A DNA stretch of 64,000 bases from Aciduliprofundum sp. MAR08-339 (GTDB lineage: Archaea > Thermoplasmatota > Thermoplasmata > Thermoplasmatales > Aciduliprofundaceae). The DNA lies in assembly GCF_000327505.1 (NCBI RefSeq), contig NC_019942.1:434001-498000 (forward strand), given 5' to 3'. The position numbers and the translations under genes are program-made. Below the pieces are notes generated by a model. It was not told where the DNA came from. It was given only the letters and a program-made list of their open reading frames with translations, and ran no database searches. Positions 33,069 to 41,732 of this stretch are shown here, one piece after another (the first letter of the stretch is position 1; every line of letters begins with the position of its first letter).

Positions 33069-34364
33069 GAGCTCATTCAATATTTCCTTTGGATCCTTTT
33101 CTGTGAGGTAAGAAATTTCATCTTCGTTTAGATGCAAAATGCTCGTGTAGAGCCTTCTTACCCCCTCATCCTTATCATACAGGACTGAAAACTCCTGAAT
33201 AACATTATCAAGAACCTCATTTTTTGAAGTGTGGTAAATCCTTCCCAGTTTCATTCCCAAACTATCGCGAATTCCTCGTACCTTCTTGCTCCTTGACATT
33301 TGAGATAACCATGATGGGAACTGATACCTGCGAGCATGCTGCTTGTACTTCTCTTCCTTACCAACACTAACGCCTGCAATCATATCCATGGCGTATGCCC
33401 ATAGGGCGTACTGCTGCCTCCTTTTAACCCTCCCCAGATAAACATCCGCCCTGGACAGGTATTCGTAGGCTCTTACAAGATCCTCGGGCTTTGTGTACTC
33501 GAGAGGCATGTTTTCCTCAATCCAGAAAAGAACGTAGTCAGGAGTTTCGTCGAGATTGGTCAGGGCATTCTTGGCCTCCCAGAAATGCTCCGTGTGAAGC
33601 ACTACCAGCGTGGATTTGTAAATTTCATTCTTAACATCTCTGTATCCCGTGGCCCCGAGGTCATCCTCAGTCAGAATCTTCTTCCCCTGGGCAAGTGCCT
33701 GCAGATCGTTTATGGCTGCACGCAGATCTCCTCCAGATCTACCAGCAATGTAGGCGAGGGCAGTGTCCTGGCATTTTATACCCTCAGCCATGCATATCCT
33801 TTTTAGAACCTTCATTATCTGGGCCCTGGTAAGGGCCTTGAACCTAATCACGTAGGCGAGGGACTTAAGCGCTTTGCCCCAGGTTCCGCTGAAGAGAGAG
33901 TAGTAATCATTACCTATGAGAATTATGGGCTGTCTTGTGTTCTTTATGGTTTCCGCTATTGCCTTCTTACCCCCGCGGTCTCCATCCTTCACACCCTCGT
34001 ACAGGTTATCGGCCTCATCAAATATGATGAGCTTTCTGCCGCCCTTCTTTGAAGATATGAACTCTCCATCATCAGTGAATGTTTCATACACAGCACCACG
34101 AAGGGCTATCTCCTTTATCTTCTGCTCATTACGTATATCCGAGGCGTTGAGCTCTATAACTCCCCAACCCATCTCCTCGGCAAGAACCTTGGCCACCGTG
34201 GTCTTACCACATCCTGGTTTACCCACCAAAACCAAGGCTTTGTACCTGGGCTTACCCCTCTCCCAGTCCTGGGCCCATCTCAAAATTTCATTTATTGCCT
34301 TGTTGTTTCCCACAATGTCCCGAAAACGCCTGGGTCTGTACTTCTCAACCCAAGGAATGTCCAT
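33060..34364 (-). CDS. rfcL: Replication factor C large subunit
   Basis: 434 residues. The clamp loader large subunit opens PCNA and loads it on primer-template DNA. AAA+ motifs: Walker A VGKPGCGKTTVAKVL near residue 48, Walker B LIIFDEADNLY, sensor-1 ILIGNDYYS and an arginine-finger-region SGGDLRAAINDLQAL. The C-terminal part is helical. The C-terminus (EKDPKEILNELKK) carries no PIP-box, although most archaeal RFC-L proteins end in one. A small ORF lies just upstream on the same strand. Confidence 0.94.
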   Translation of the reverse strand: MDIPWVEKYRPRRFRDIVGNNKAINEILRWAQDWERGKPRYKALVLVGKPGCGKTTVAKVLAEEMGWGVIELNASDIRNEQKIKEIALRGAVYETFTDDGEFISSKKGGRKLIIFDEADNLYEGVKDGDRGGKKAIAETIKNTRQPIILIGNDYYSLFSGTWGKALKSLAYVIRFKALTRAQIMKVLKRICMAEGIKCQDTALAYIAGRSGGDLRAAINDLQALAQGKKILTEDDLGATGYRDVKNEIYKSTLVVLHTEHFWEAKNALTNLDETPDYVLFWIEENMPLEYTKPEDLVRAYEYLSRADVYLGRVKRRQQYALWAYAMDMIAGVSVGKEEKYKQHARRYQFPSWLSQMSRSKKVRGIRDSLGMKLGRIYHTSKNEVLDNVIQEFSVLYDKDEGVRRLYTSILHLNEDEISYLTEKDPKEILNELKK

Positions 34365-34426
34365 GAAATTAGCATGCGCAAATTCCTATTTAATATTTAC
34401 AAAAAAAGAAAGAGGGTTTAAAGAAT

Positions 34427-34546
34427 TCACTCTTCAGGAGACGGAAACTCAAGGTCCTCCTCACCCTTCAAAATTGCTTCAACCTCCCTCTCAATATCCC
34501 TTTCCAAACCATACTCTTCCCTTTTCTTGTGAGGTACCATTTCCAT
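34427..34546 (-). CDS. Small ORF upstream of rfcL
   Basis: 39 codons (MEMVPHKKREEYGLERDIER...; end DLEFPSPEE). GAGGAGG lies 2-3 nt before the first ATG and 8-9 nt before a second ATG two codons on (34540), so the second is the better start. The gap to the rfcL ATG (34364) is about 63 bp. The charged composition and good ribosome site favour a real small protein or a leader; no family is recognised. Confidence 0.4.
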   Translation of the reverse strand: MEMVPHKKREEYGLERDIEREVEAILKGEEDLEFPSPEE

Positions 34547-34663
34547 TACCTCCTCATTCTTGTATGCAAATATGAAAATATAAATCTTGCGGTACAATTA
34601 TGTACAGAAATAATCACTATTCCTACAAACACTTAAATAAGAGTAAAACCATGCTTTTACCGT

Positions 34664-35107
34664 ATGGACTTCTTCACCCTGGGCATAATACTGATAGTGT
34701 TCGGCTCCCTGCTCGTTCTGGCAGAGCTGGCAATACCGGGGTTTTTCATTGCCGTACCCGGGACCGTGCTGGTGATTTTGGGACTAGTGTACCTGTTCCT
34801 GGGAAACATAGGTGTTGTGCCAGCAGTGGTTATAACCCTTGCAACTGCCATAGTTGCGACGATTGGAGTCATGCTGTTTTACAGGGTTCTTGCAAAGCCC
34901 CAACTTCCCACAACGAGCACCATCGATCAGATGGTTGGTAAGAGGGGAATAGTTATAGCAAAAATTGAACCCAACAGCCTGAAGGGAAAGGTGAGGATAG
35001 ACAGTGATGTCTGGAGTGCCACGGCCGATAGGGAAATAGATGTGGGAAAGAAAGTAGAGGTTGTTAAGGGTGAAGGGGTTCATCTGGTGGTAAGAGAGAT
35101 AAAATGA
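34664..35107 (+). CDS. NfeD-like membrane protein
   Basis: 147 residues. Two or three membrane helices occupy residues 1-75 (FFTLGIILIVFGSLLVLAEL, VPGTVLVILGLVYLFLGN, VVITLATAIVATIGVMLFY). They are followed by an NfeD C-terminal OB-fold (VGKRGIVIAKIEPNSLKGKVRIDSDVWSATADREIDVGKKVEVV). NfeD-type proteins pair with SPFH proteins and contribute to membrane microdomain or protease-associated functions. The stomatin-type gene starts 10 bp downstream. Confidence 0.85.
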   Translation: MDFFTLGIILIVFGSLLVLAELAIPGFFIAVPGTVLVILGLVYLFLGNIGVVPAVVITLATAIVATIGVMLFYRVLAKPQLPTTSTIDQMVGKRGIVIAKIEPNSLKGKVRIDSDVWSATADREIDVGKKVEVVKGEGVHLVVREIK

Positions 35108-35117
35108 GGTGAAAAAT

Positions 35118-36209
35118 ATGGATGGTGTATTGATAGGAGTGGCTATATTCATTGCCATAATAATAATTTACCTGCTAACCTCAGCGATAAGGATAATAAG
35201 GCCCTATGAGAGAGGAATATACATATTTCTTGGCAGGTTCAGGGGCGTGCTCAACCCGGGCCTAAATTTTGTCTGGCCGTTTTCGCAGGTAATAAGGATG
35301 GATATGAGAACCCAGACATGGGACGTACCAAAGCAGGAGGTCATAACCAGAGACAATTCGCCCACCGCCGTGGATGCCGTCATTTACATACGAGTGGTGG
35401 ATGCAAAGAAGGCTTTCTTCGAGGTACAGGATTACAAACTCGCCACAATAAACCTTGCCAGAACCACATTGAGAAGCGTGATAGGCAATATGAACCTTGA
35501 TGAGATTCTTTACAACAGAGAGCACATAAACACCCACCTGCGAGATATTCTGGACGAGGCCACGGATAAGTGGGGAGTCAAGGTTGAGGCAGTTGAGATA
35601 AAGGAGGTTGATCCAGCAGCCCGTGTGAAGCAGGCCATGGAAGCCCAAACGGCAGCGGAGAGGGAGAGAAGAGCGGCAATACTCAAGGCGGACGGTATAA
35701 AGCGCAGCCAGATTCTTGAGGCAGAGGGTAAGAAGAGAGCGAGAATTTTAGAGGCAGAGGGTAAGAGGCAGGCACAGATACTGGAGGCACAGGGTCTTAG
35801 GCTTGCAACCATACTCCAGGCGCAGGGTGAGGCTCAGAGGTACCGCATAATATCCCTTGGTTCTGCAGCACTCACATCCAAGGCTTTGAGCGTGATCTCT
35901 CTGGATACATTGACAAAGGTAGCAAACGGCCAAGCCACAAAGATAATATTCCCATTCGAAATATCAAAACTCATAGAGAGCACAGCAAAATACCTGGCTG
36001 GAGAGCAGAAAGAGGAACAGATCTCTCCACTATCCTACAGAGACATTGAGAGAATTGTGGGCAATGCAAAGGATATTCTGGGACCGATACCTTCATACGA
36101 GGAAATAGCCAGCGATCTGAAGAAGCAGAAGGAGAAGGAAGAGGAGGAGAAAAAACTGGATCTCAGCGAGGACGATGAGAAGAGACTATTCCAGCAGGAC
36201 GAGGAGTAA
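35118..36209 (+). CDS. SPFH/stomatin-type membrane protein (band 7)
   Basis: 363 residues. An N-terminal membrane helix (residues about 5-25) leads into the band-7 domain (RPYERGIYIFLGRFRGVLNPGLNFVWPF, MDMRTQTWDVPKQEVITRDN, VEVKEVDPAARVKQAMEAQTAAERERRA). From about residue 185 is a stretch of repeats (ILEAEGKKRARILEAEGKRQAQILEAQG) forming a long coiled coil. It ends in a charged tail. It is the usual partner of NfeD and can form large membrane-bound rings. The ATG at 35118 follows GAGGTG; the GTG at 35109 is less likely. Confidence 0.9.
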   Translation: MDGVLIGVAIFIAIIIIYLLTSAIRIIRPYERGIYIFLGRFRGVLNPGLNFVWPFSQVIRMDMRTQTWDVPKQEVITRDNSPTAVDAVIYIRVVDAKKAFFEVQDYKLATINLARTTLRSVIGNMNLDEILYNREHINTHLRDILDEATDKWGVKVEAVEIKEVDPAARVKQAMEAQTAAERERRAAILKADGIKRSQILEAEGKKRARILEAEGKRQAQILEAQGLRLATILQAQGEAQRYRIISLGSAALTSKALSVISLDTLTKVANGQATKIIFPFEISKLIESTAKYLAGEQKEEQISPLSYRDIERIVGNAKDILGPIPSYEEIASDLKKQKEKEEEEKKLDLSEDDEKRLFQQDEE

Positions 36210-36273
36210 TTTGAAATCTTTTTATACCTTTTTCACATCACTTTTTATATAAGACTCTGGCTGGTGTGAAAAA

Positions 36274-36516
36274 ATGGCAGTAAAAATATCCGCAGAATCG
36301 CTTAAGAAGGGCAAGGAGGTTGATATAACCTCACATGGAAACGCACCAAGAAATTTTAAAATCTCAATAAGGTACAACGAAACGTTTCAGAGGTTTGAGG
36401 TGTTCAGGCACTATTTCAGGACAAAAAAGAACGAGGTTGAATATCACAGCAAGAACCTGAAAGAGGTTGTGGATTACATAAAATCAATGTACGGCGTAGA
36501 ATTCGAAGTTGATTAA
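36274..36516 (+). CDS. Small hypothetical protein
   Basis: 80 residues, basic, with an alternating pattern (KISIRYNETFQRFEVFRHYFRTKKNEVEYHSKNLKEVVDYI) that suggests a small alpha/beta fold. TATA-like TTTTTATATAAG (about 36241-36252) lies about 24 bp upstream, consistent with a leaderless start. The 3' end overlaps the convergent zinc-ribbon gene by 4 bp. No family is recognised. Confidence 0.5.
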   Translation: MAVKISAESLKKGKEVDITSHGNAPRNFKISIRYNETFQRFEVFRHYFRTKKNEVEYHSKNLKEVVDYIKSMYGVEFEVD

Positions 36517-36710
36517 AACCAGGAGTCCAGAGTTTTTACACCCTTCAGATCTATTTTTACCTCCTCCCCCATGCGGACTCGCTCTATGTACTCCTCCAAG
36601 GTTTCCTCATCTGCAAGGCGAGCACGTTTGATCTCGTACTCACACTCTGCACAGTAAAGAGCAAATGGATCGTGAAGTTTCTTGCCACAAATAAGACACC
36701 TGTTCTCCAT
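36513..36710 (-). CDS. Zinc-ribbon mini-protein with PIP-box-like C-terminus
   Basis: 65 residues. The N-terminal zinc ribbon has CLICGKK and CAECEYE (C5, C8, C20, C23). A charged helix (ADEETLEEYIERVRMGEE) follows. The C-terminal eight residues are VKTLDSWF, closely matching the FEN1 tail QRSLDAWF (44085-45104), which is a PCNA-interaction (PIP) box; Val replaces the leading Gln. This suggests a small PCNA-binding protein, perhaps regulating replication or repair. A TATA-like TTTATTTATT on the minus strand (about 36734-36743) puts initiation at the ATG. The name and function are inferred from sequence only. Confidence 0.55.
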   Translation of the reverse strand: MENRCLICGKKLHDPFALYCAECEYEIKRARLADEETLEEYIERVRMGEEVKIDLKGVKTLDSWF

Positions 36711-36757
36711 CTAAGGAAGATATGGTACCAATAAATAAAGATTTTTGGGTATTTAAA

Positions 36758-38110
36758 CTACCCTGCATCCACAAGATTTATGCGCCTAAAAACCCGAATT
36801 TTTCGCAATTTTGGAGCGTTTCTGTAGTGAACCTTCAACTCACCACTCTTGCCCTGAATAGTCACACTACCTATACTCTCCTCATGAATGCCCGCGTTGC
36901 TCACTATCTTCACAAGTTCCCACTCACTCAACTCGTTTTTCAGCTCAAATTTGAATTTGACCATACCAAATATGTCGCTCTTTTCCCTGTAATCCAGACG
37001 CTCTTTAATCCTGCCAGCCTGCCTTATCTCTATCCTTGGTATTTTCTTGCCTATGAACTCCTCTATTCTTCGGAAATACTCCATTTCTTCCCTGCTAACG
37101 AATGTTATAGCCTTGCCCCGGGCATCAAGCCTCCCCGTGCGACCTATACGATGCACATAATCCTTCGGATACTGGGGCACATCGTAATTCACAACATGGG
37201 TTATGCCATGCACATCAATGCCCCTGGCAGCCACGTCTGTGGAGATCAATATGTTTATCTTGCCCTGCTTGAAGGCATCCATTGTTCTGCTGCGAGACGC
37301 TTGACGCATATCCCCATGCAATGCAAAGGCCCTGAAACCGTACTTCTGCAGGATCTCTGCCACGCTCTTCGTGTTTCTCTTGGTGTTGCAGAAAACTAGA
37401 TACTTTCCACCCTCATTTATTATGAGCGATGATAGTTTGGCTATCTTGTTTATCTCTCCCACCTCAACGTAGAACTGGGATACGTTCTCCGCAGTTATCT
37501 CATCGGCCGATAAAATTATCTTCTCAGGATTGCTCATATAATGTCTGGCAAGATTTATGATCTCCTGCGGCATGGTGGCGGAGAATAGCATCATCTGCTT
37601 CTCCCTGGGAGCCTTACTCAAAATCCAGCGAATGTCCTCTATGAATCCCATGTCCAGCATTCTGTCAGCCTCATCGAGCACAAAAATCTTTATTCTGCTC
37701 AGATCAAGATAACCTCTGCGCATGAGGTCCATTACCCTTCCCGGGGTACCTATAACCACGGAGGCGTGCTTGAGACCCCGTATCTGATTTTCCATGCTCA
37801 CTCCCCCATAAATAACCACCGTACTCTTTCCGTGACCCTTGGCCAGAATCCTTGCCACCCTATCAACCTGCTGAGCAAGCTCCCTGGTGGGAACAAGCAC
37901 TATTGCTTCCAACCCCCTGTTCAGCTTCTCAAATATGGGTATGAGAAAAGCAAGCGTCTTCCCCGAGCCCGTCTTGGACTGCACAATCAAATCCATTCCA
38001 TCAATTGCAGGGCCTATAACGCTCTCCTGCACCTCTGTTGGTTCCTTAAAACCATGAAGTTCAAGGACCTTTTTTGTTCCAATGGAAATATCCATCTCGT
38101 CAAATTTCAT
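36758..38110 (-). CDS. DEAD-box RNA helicase
   Basis: 450 residues. Q motif region FKEPTEVQE, Walker A QSKTGSGKT (about residue 45), motif Ia PTRELAQQ, DEAD in FVLDEADRMLDMGF, SAT in FSATMPQE, and the C-domain VIIDHGDMRQASRSRTMDAF-type and HRIGRTGR motif VI. The C-terminal 80 residues (KFKFELKNELSEWELVKIVSNAG onward) look like a small RNA-binding module. It unwinds RNA, likely in ribosome assembly or mRNA decay. The ATG at 38110 follows AAAGGAGATG; the ATG at 38119 is possible. Confidence 0.93.
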   Translation of the reverse strand: MKFDEMDISIGTKKVLELHGFKEPTEVQESVIGPAIDGMDLIVQSKTGSGKTLAFLIPIFEKLNRGLEAIVLVPTRELAQQVDRVARILAKGHGKSTVVIYGGVSMENQIRGLKHASVVIGTPGRVMDLMRRGYLDLSRIKIFVLDEADRMLDMGFIEDIRWILSKAPREKQMMLFSATMPQEIINLARHYMSNPEKIILSADEITAENVSQFYVEVGEINKIAKLSSLIINEGGKYLVFCNTKRNTKSVAEILQKYGFRAFALHGDMRQASRSRTMDAFKQGKINILISTDVAARGIDVHGITHVVNYDVPQYPKDYVHRIGRTGRLDARGKAITFVSREEMEYFRRIEEFIGKKIPRIEIRQAGRIKERLDYREKSDIFGMVKFKFELKNELSEWELVKIVSNAGIHEESIGSVTIQGKSGELKVHYRNAPKLRKIRVFRRINLVDAG

Positions 38111-38223
38111 ACTTATCATCTCCTTTTAGCACTGGACAGCTGAAAAAACATCAGTGCTTTTCACCTGCCCCATTCCTTTCAGATACATACCCCAAGGGGT
38201 TATAGTATTTAAAAGGTTGGAAT

Positions 38224-38769
38224 TTAGGGCACAAGCACCGCTGCAGCTACCACCGTGGTCCACTCACCGGGCCTCTCAACAACTGCCGTGGCCGTTGTAT
38301 TTGAAGTGAGCAGAATCTTGTCGTTGAGTTTCCAAACCCCTTTTACCTCATCCCACTCCAGATGACTTTGCAATCCAAGAGTGGAGGCGAGCATCTCAGC
38401 AGCTAGATCCTCCGCGTAGTCTCCGGCAGTTTTGGCAGTTTCTCCAAAGCTATGATGCTCGCTCAGATAACCATAGCGACTTCTATCCTTTGGAACTGCA
38501 AGGCCCACTGAGGCTGCTATCATACGATTCAGCTCGTTGCTGGAATTTTTTGCCATCACCACAAAAACAATCTGCCCGGGCTTGAGGAGTTTCACACCCT
38601 CCTCTCTCGAGATCATATCTGCGTTTGGAGGGAAAATGGAACTCACCTCAACAAGGTTGAACTGCGCAATGCCAGCATCCCTCAATGCCCTCTCAAAGGA
38701 TCCCAGTTTGCTCCTGTGCCTGCCCACTCCCTTTGTGAAGAATACCTTTGTGGGTACAAATCCAATCAT
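38224..38769 (-). CDS. pdaD: Pyruvoyl-dependent arginine decarboxylase
   Basis: 181 residues. It converts arginine to agmatine for polyamine synthesis and uses a pyruvoyl group formed by self-cleavage between the two serines of [10 protein letters not shown] (near residue 42-43). Length and segments such as [26 protein letters not shown] match the M. jannaschii enzyme. It overlaps the bpsA stop/start region by 4 bp and completes a polyamine operon. Confidence 0.93.
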   Translation of the reverse strand: MIGFVPTKVFFTKGVGRHRSKLGSFERALRDAGIAQFNLVEVSSIFPPNADMISREEGVKLLKPGQIVFVVMAKNSSNELNRMIAASVGLAVPKDRSRYGYLSEHHSFGETAKTAGDYAEDLAAEMLASTLGLQSHLEWDEVKGVWKLNDKILLTSNTTATAVVERPGEWTTVVAAAVLVP

Positions 38770-39806
38770 CCTTTTCGCCTCGTTGCCATTGCAGTCACGA
38801 GAGATTCTTCGTCCACATACACCTCATCCTTCAACTCCACATATCCACGCACAAGAGGTTTCACATCATCTATGGCCTCCACCCTTATGAGTGTGGAGCG
38901 GTAGAAATCTGCATCTATGCTCCTATTTCCTGTCAGTTCCTCTATTCTACGGTAAATTATGTAATCCTCCGCAGCCAGCTCCAGATTTCCGCGCAGGGGA
39001 TACACATTAAAATCTCTGAGCATATCAGTTAAGACGAAATTCATACTTAGCAACCTTTTCTCTATCTCGTACCATTTTTTCAGGGATGCTTCGAGATGAG
39101 TGAGTCCAAAATAACCCGCAGAACCTTTACCCTTGAGCCCAGAAACCGCACGGGATAAAAACAGAGTTATGCCCTCAATTGTCTCCACGGGATCGGTGAT
39201 GAAAACATCAAATTTTCCACGGAGATCCAAATCTATGTCGTTCCGAACATCAAATTTCCTTACCTCAACAGGAAAGCCATATTCCCGGGCATTCTGATTT
39301 ATGAAATCTATGAGCCTGTCATCTATCTCCAAAACCACAATTTTTCTGGGCAGGCCTGTAAGGGCCATACCGAGACTTATGAGGTCATCATCACCCACAA
39401 CGAGAATATCCGCATTCTCAAGATCTCCACGCTCGTAGATGAATGCAATGCGGCGCATCACGTCCTCCTCTTTTATGTATCCCTGGTCGTAATCGGCCGT
39501 GGGCTTGGGCCTCTGGGATGTTATTTTCTTATATTCATCCAGAACCCCAAATGGATCCTCAACTATTCCCCGACCGTCACATCCAGGGCAGCGGGTATCA
39601 TAATCCTTAAGATTCAAACTCTCCCGCTCTTCAATACCCATGGGAGTGAGATAAAGTATACCCCCTCTGCTCTCAACTAATCCATCATCCATAAGGATTT
39701 TTAGCGTTTCTACAAATTCGTTCAGATCCGAATCCACGAGTTTAATTAACTCCCACGGGCTCCTTTCTCTGCTTAGGTACCTCAATATTTGCTTCCTCGT
39801 TCTCAA
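38766..39806 (-). CDS. bpsA: Branched-chain polyamine synthase BpsA
   Basis: About 346 residues. An N-terminal winged-helix-like region ([20 protein letters not shown]) leads to the N4-bis(aminopropyl)spermidine synthase catalytic domain: [12 protein letters not shown] zinc-type pair, [32 protein letters not shown] and [15 protein letters not shown]. It makes branched polyamines that protect nucleic acids at high temperature, a thermophile trait. The start is uncertain because the frame overlaps speD; TTG at 39806 or GTG at 39815 fit a wHTH start. Second gene of speD-bpsA-pdaD. Confidence 0.88.
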   Translation of the reverse strand: MRTRKQILRYLSRERSPWELIKLVDSDLNEFVETLKILMDDGLVESRGGILYLTPMGIEERESLNLKDYDTRCPGCDGRGIVEDPFGVLDEYKKITSQRPKPTADYDQGYIKEEDVMRRIAFIYERGDLENADILVVGDDDLISLGMALTGLPRKIVVLEIDDRLIDFINQNAREYGFPVEVRKFDVRNDIDLDLRGKFDVFITDPVETIEGITLFLSRAVSGLKGKGSAGYFGLTHLEASLKKWYEIEKRLLSMNFVLTDMLRDFNVYPLRGNLELAAEDYIIYRRIEELTGNRSIDADFYRSTLIRVEAIDDVKPLVRGYVELKDEVYVDEESLVTAMATRRKG

Positions 39807-40149
39807 ATTCCACACCTCTCTCCAAGCGCACAAGATCCACACGGCTAGGGTTGAGCTTCTCCTTTATGTACTCATAGGCCAGATCCGCCTGCCGAGGGTC
39901 TCCACATGTGTATATGTCAAGCGTCACAAGCCCATATTCGGGCCATGTGTGAAAACTCAGATGTGATTCTGCTATCAAAACGATCCCGCTGGCACCCTCA
40001 GGGCGAAATTGATAATAATCAGAAGAGATCTTACTCAATTTTGCAAACTTAACTGCACCTTCAAAAATCTCCTTCATCCTTTCAACCCTAGCCAGGAGCG
40101 CTGGATCCACACCATACATGTCCGCTATGATGTGAATCCCGACAGCCAT
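39742..40149 (-). CDS. speD: S-adenosylmethionine decarboxylase SpeD
   Basis: 135 residues, prokaryotic SpeD. It makes decarboxylated SAM, the aminopropyl donor. The pyruvoyl precursor cleaves at Glu-Ser in AESHLSFHTWPEYG (about residue 61), and the active-site Cys is in DIYTCGDPRQA. The start ATG at 40149 follows AAGGTGA; GTG at 40158 and ATG at 40155 are alternatives. First gene of the polyamine operon; the 3' end overlaps the bpsA coding region. Confidence 0.95.
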   Translation of the reverse strand: MAVGIHIIADMYGVDPALLARVERMKEIFEGAVKFAKLSKISSDYYQFRPEGASGIVLIAESHLSFHTWPEYGLVTLDIYTCGDPRQADLAYEYIKEKLNPSRVDLVRLERGVEFENEEANIEVPKQRKEPVGVN

Positions 40150-40236
40150 CTTCATCACCTTCCATCTTTTTTCACCTCCATGGAGTGTAAGTGATGGTGC
40201 TTAATAGCATTTCCTATTTGAAAGTTACGGCCCGAA

Positions 40237-40251
40237 GGGGGCTTCGCCCCC
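40237..40251 (-). terminator. GC hairpin between lpd and speD
   Basis: GGGGGC-TTC-GCCCCC (40237-40242 and 40246-40251) is a perfect 6-bp GC stem with a 3-nt loop on either strand. It lies 14 bp downstream of the dihydrolipoamide dehydrogenase stop and before the speD promoter. It could end lpd transcription or insulate the polyamine operon; no T-run directly follows. Confidence 0.45.
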
Positions 40252-40258
40252 TCTCCAC

Positions 40259-40274
40259 ACCCTCTTAAGAGGGT
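40259..40274. repeat. 16-bp perfect palindrome containing the lpd stop codon
   Basis: ACCCTCTTAAGAGGGT is self-complementary over all 16 bases. The TAA of lpd lies at its centre (40265-40267). It is 8 bp from the GC hairpin, so the two form a tandem structured 3' end. Confidence 0.85.
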
Positions 40275-41629
40275 TCATGCAAATTGTAAAATGCTCTTTG
40301 AACAACCTCGTTCATTGCCGGGTGAATGTGCATCGCGCGGTACATCGCTCCCGCCTGCTCGCGGGTGTACATTAAATTTATTATTTCCTGGATCAGCACG
40401 GAGGCTTGAGGTCCAACAATGGTGGCACCCAGAATCTGATATGTGTCCCTGTCCACAATCACCTTGACGAAGTAATCCTTCAGGCGCATCGCCTCCCCCA
40501 TAGCCGTGTTCTCGTATCTGTACTCTCCAACGAGTATGTCGTGCTTCTTCCTCGCCTCTTCCTCCTTCATCCCCACACCAGCCACCTGGGGATGCGTGAA
40601 GATCGCATGGGGCACGGCGTGGTAATCCACTGGTGCATTGGCGTTTTTGAAGGCGTTGTAGTACACAATCTCGCTCTCGTAATTTGCCACATGCTTGAAC
40701 AGATACTTCCCGTTGGCATCTCCGCAGGCCCATATGTTGTCCCCGGCCTTCAGGTACTCATCCGTCACTATCCACCCCTTGTTTGTTTTCACGCCGGTCT
40801 TTTCAAACAGTGTCTCCTTCCAGGGCGCACGACCCGCGGCGATCATTATTTCATCGGCCTTGATTTCTATGGTTTCTCCATCCTTATTTTCCGCCACCAC
40901 GATTTTCTTGCCCATTCCCCTGCGAACCTCCTTCGCTTTATAGCCAAGGTGAAAGTTAATAATGGAGGATAGTTCTCTGCGCACCAGAGCACGGGCATCC
41001 TTTTCCTCAGTCATTATTATATCAGGGAGCATCTCTATAATGTGCACTTCAGTGCCGAATCTTGCCATAAAATGTCCGAGTTCAAGGGCCACGTAACCGC
41101 CACCAACAATGGCTATGCTCTTGGGCAATTTTTTGAGGGAGTAGAAGAACTCTCGGTTCGTTATGTACCCCACATCATCCAGCCCCTCTATGGGCGGAAT
41201 GAAGGATTTTGATCCGTTGCAGAGAAGCAGCATATCTCCGTATATTTCTTTGCCCCCCACATCTATCTCGTGATCGCCAACGAAAACCCCCGTAGTTTCA
41301 TAGTAATCCAGCCGGGGATGACTACGCAAACTTTGGGCGATCATCCTGCTCTCCCTATCCACATCCTCCTGAACCCTCCTTAAAAGTGCATTTCCATCCA
41401 TGCTGCGAATCCTTGTATCGATGAAAAATTCCCTGGCACGATTTATATCCGCCACGAGTTCTGCAGGGTAAGCGAGCATCTTGCTGGGTATGCAGCCCCT
41501 GGTGAGACATATACCACCTGCTTTATCATTCTCTATCACAGCAACCTTTAACCTTGGATTGTTTAGAAGAGCAGAAACGATGTTCATCGCACTTCCAGTG
41601 CCAAAGGCTATGATGTCATACTCTTTCAT
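40265..41629 (-). CDS. Dihydrolipoamide dehydrogenase-type flavoprotein
   Basis: 454 residues. FAD-binding IIAFGTGSAMNIV starts the chain. The redox-active CLTRGCIPSK (CxxxxC) follows at about residue 40-45. The NAD-binding GGGYVALELGHFMARFG is near residue 178. The C-terminal active-site HIHPAMNEVV (His...Glu) acts in the partner subunit. It could serve a 2-oxoacid dehydrogenase or glycine cleavage system; gcvT lies at the far end of the window but no lipoyl protein is seen here. The ATG at 41629 is favoured; the upstream extension to 41767 is hydrophobic and unconserved. Confidence 0.9.
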   Translation of the reverse strand: MKEYDIIAFGTGSAMNIVSALLNNPRLKVAVIENDKAGGICLTRGCIPSKMLAYPAELVADINRAREFFIDTRIRSMDGNALLRRVQEDVDRESRMIAQSLRSHPRLDYYETTGVFVGDHEIDVGGKEIYGDMLLLCNGSKSFIPPIEGLDDVGYITNREFFYSLKKLPKSIAIVGGGYVALELGHFMARFGTEVHIIEMLPDIIMTEEKDARALVRRELSSIINFHLGYKAKEVRRGMGKKIVVAENKDGETIEIKADEIMIAAGRAPWKETLFEKTGVKTNKGWIVTDEYLKAGDNIWACGDANGKYLFKHVANYESEIVYYNAFKNANAPVDYHAVPHAIFTHPQVAGVGMKEEEARKKHDILVGEYRYENTAMGEAMRLKDYFVKVIVDRDTYQILGATIVGPQASVLIQEIINLMYTREQAGAMYRAMHIHPAMNEVVQRAFYNLHEPS

Positions 41630-41732
41630 ATCTGGGAAAAAATAATGGAGATTATTTAATTTTACTGCACGAAAATGTATAATGAAATCACATACGCAAA
41701 AATATATATTTGCGAAAAACAATATCCTCCAT

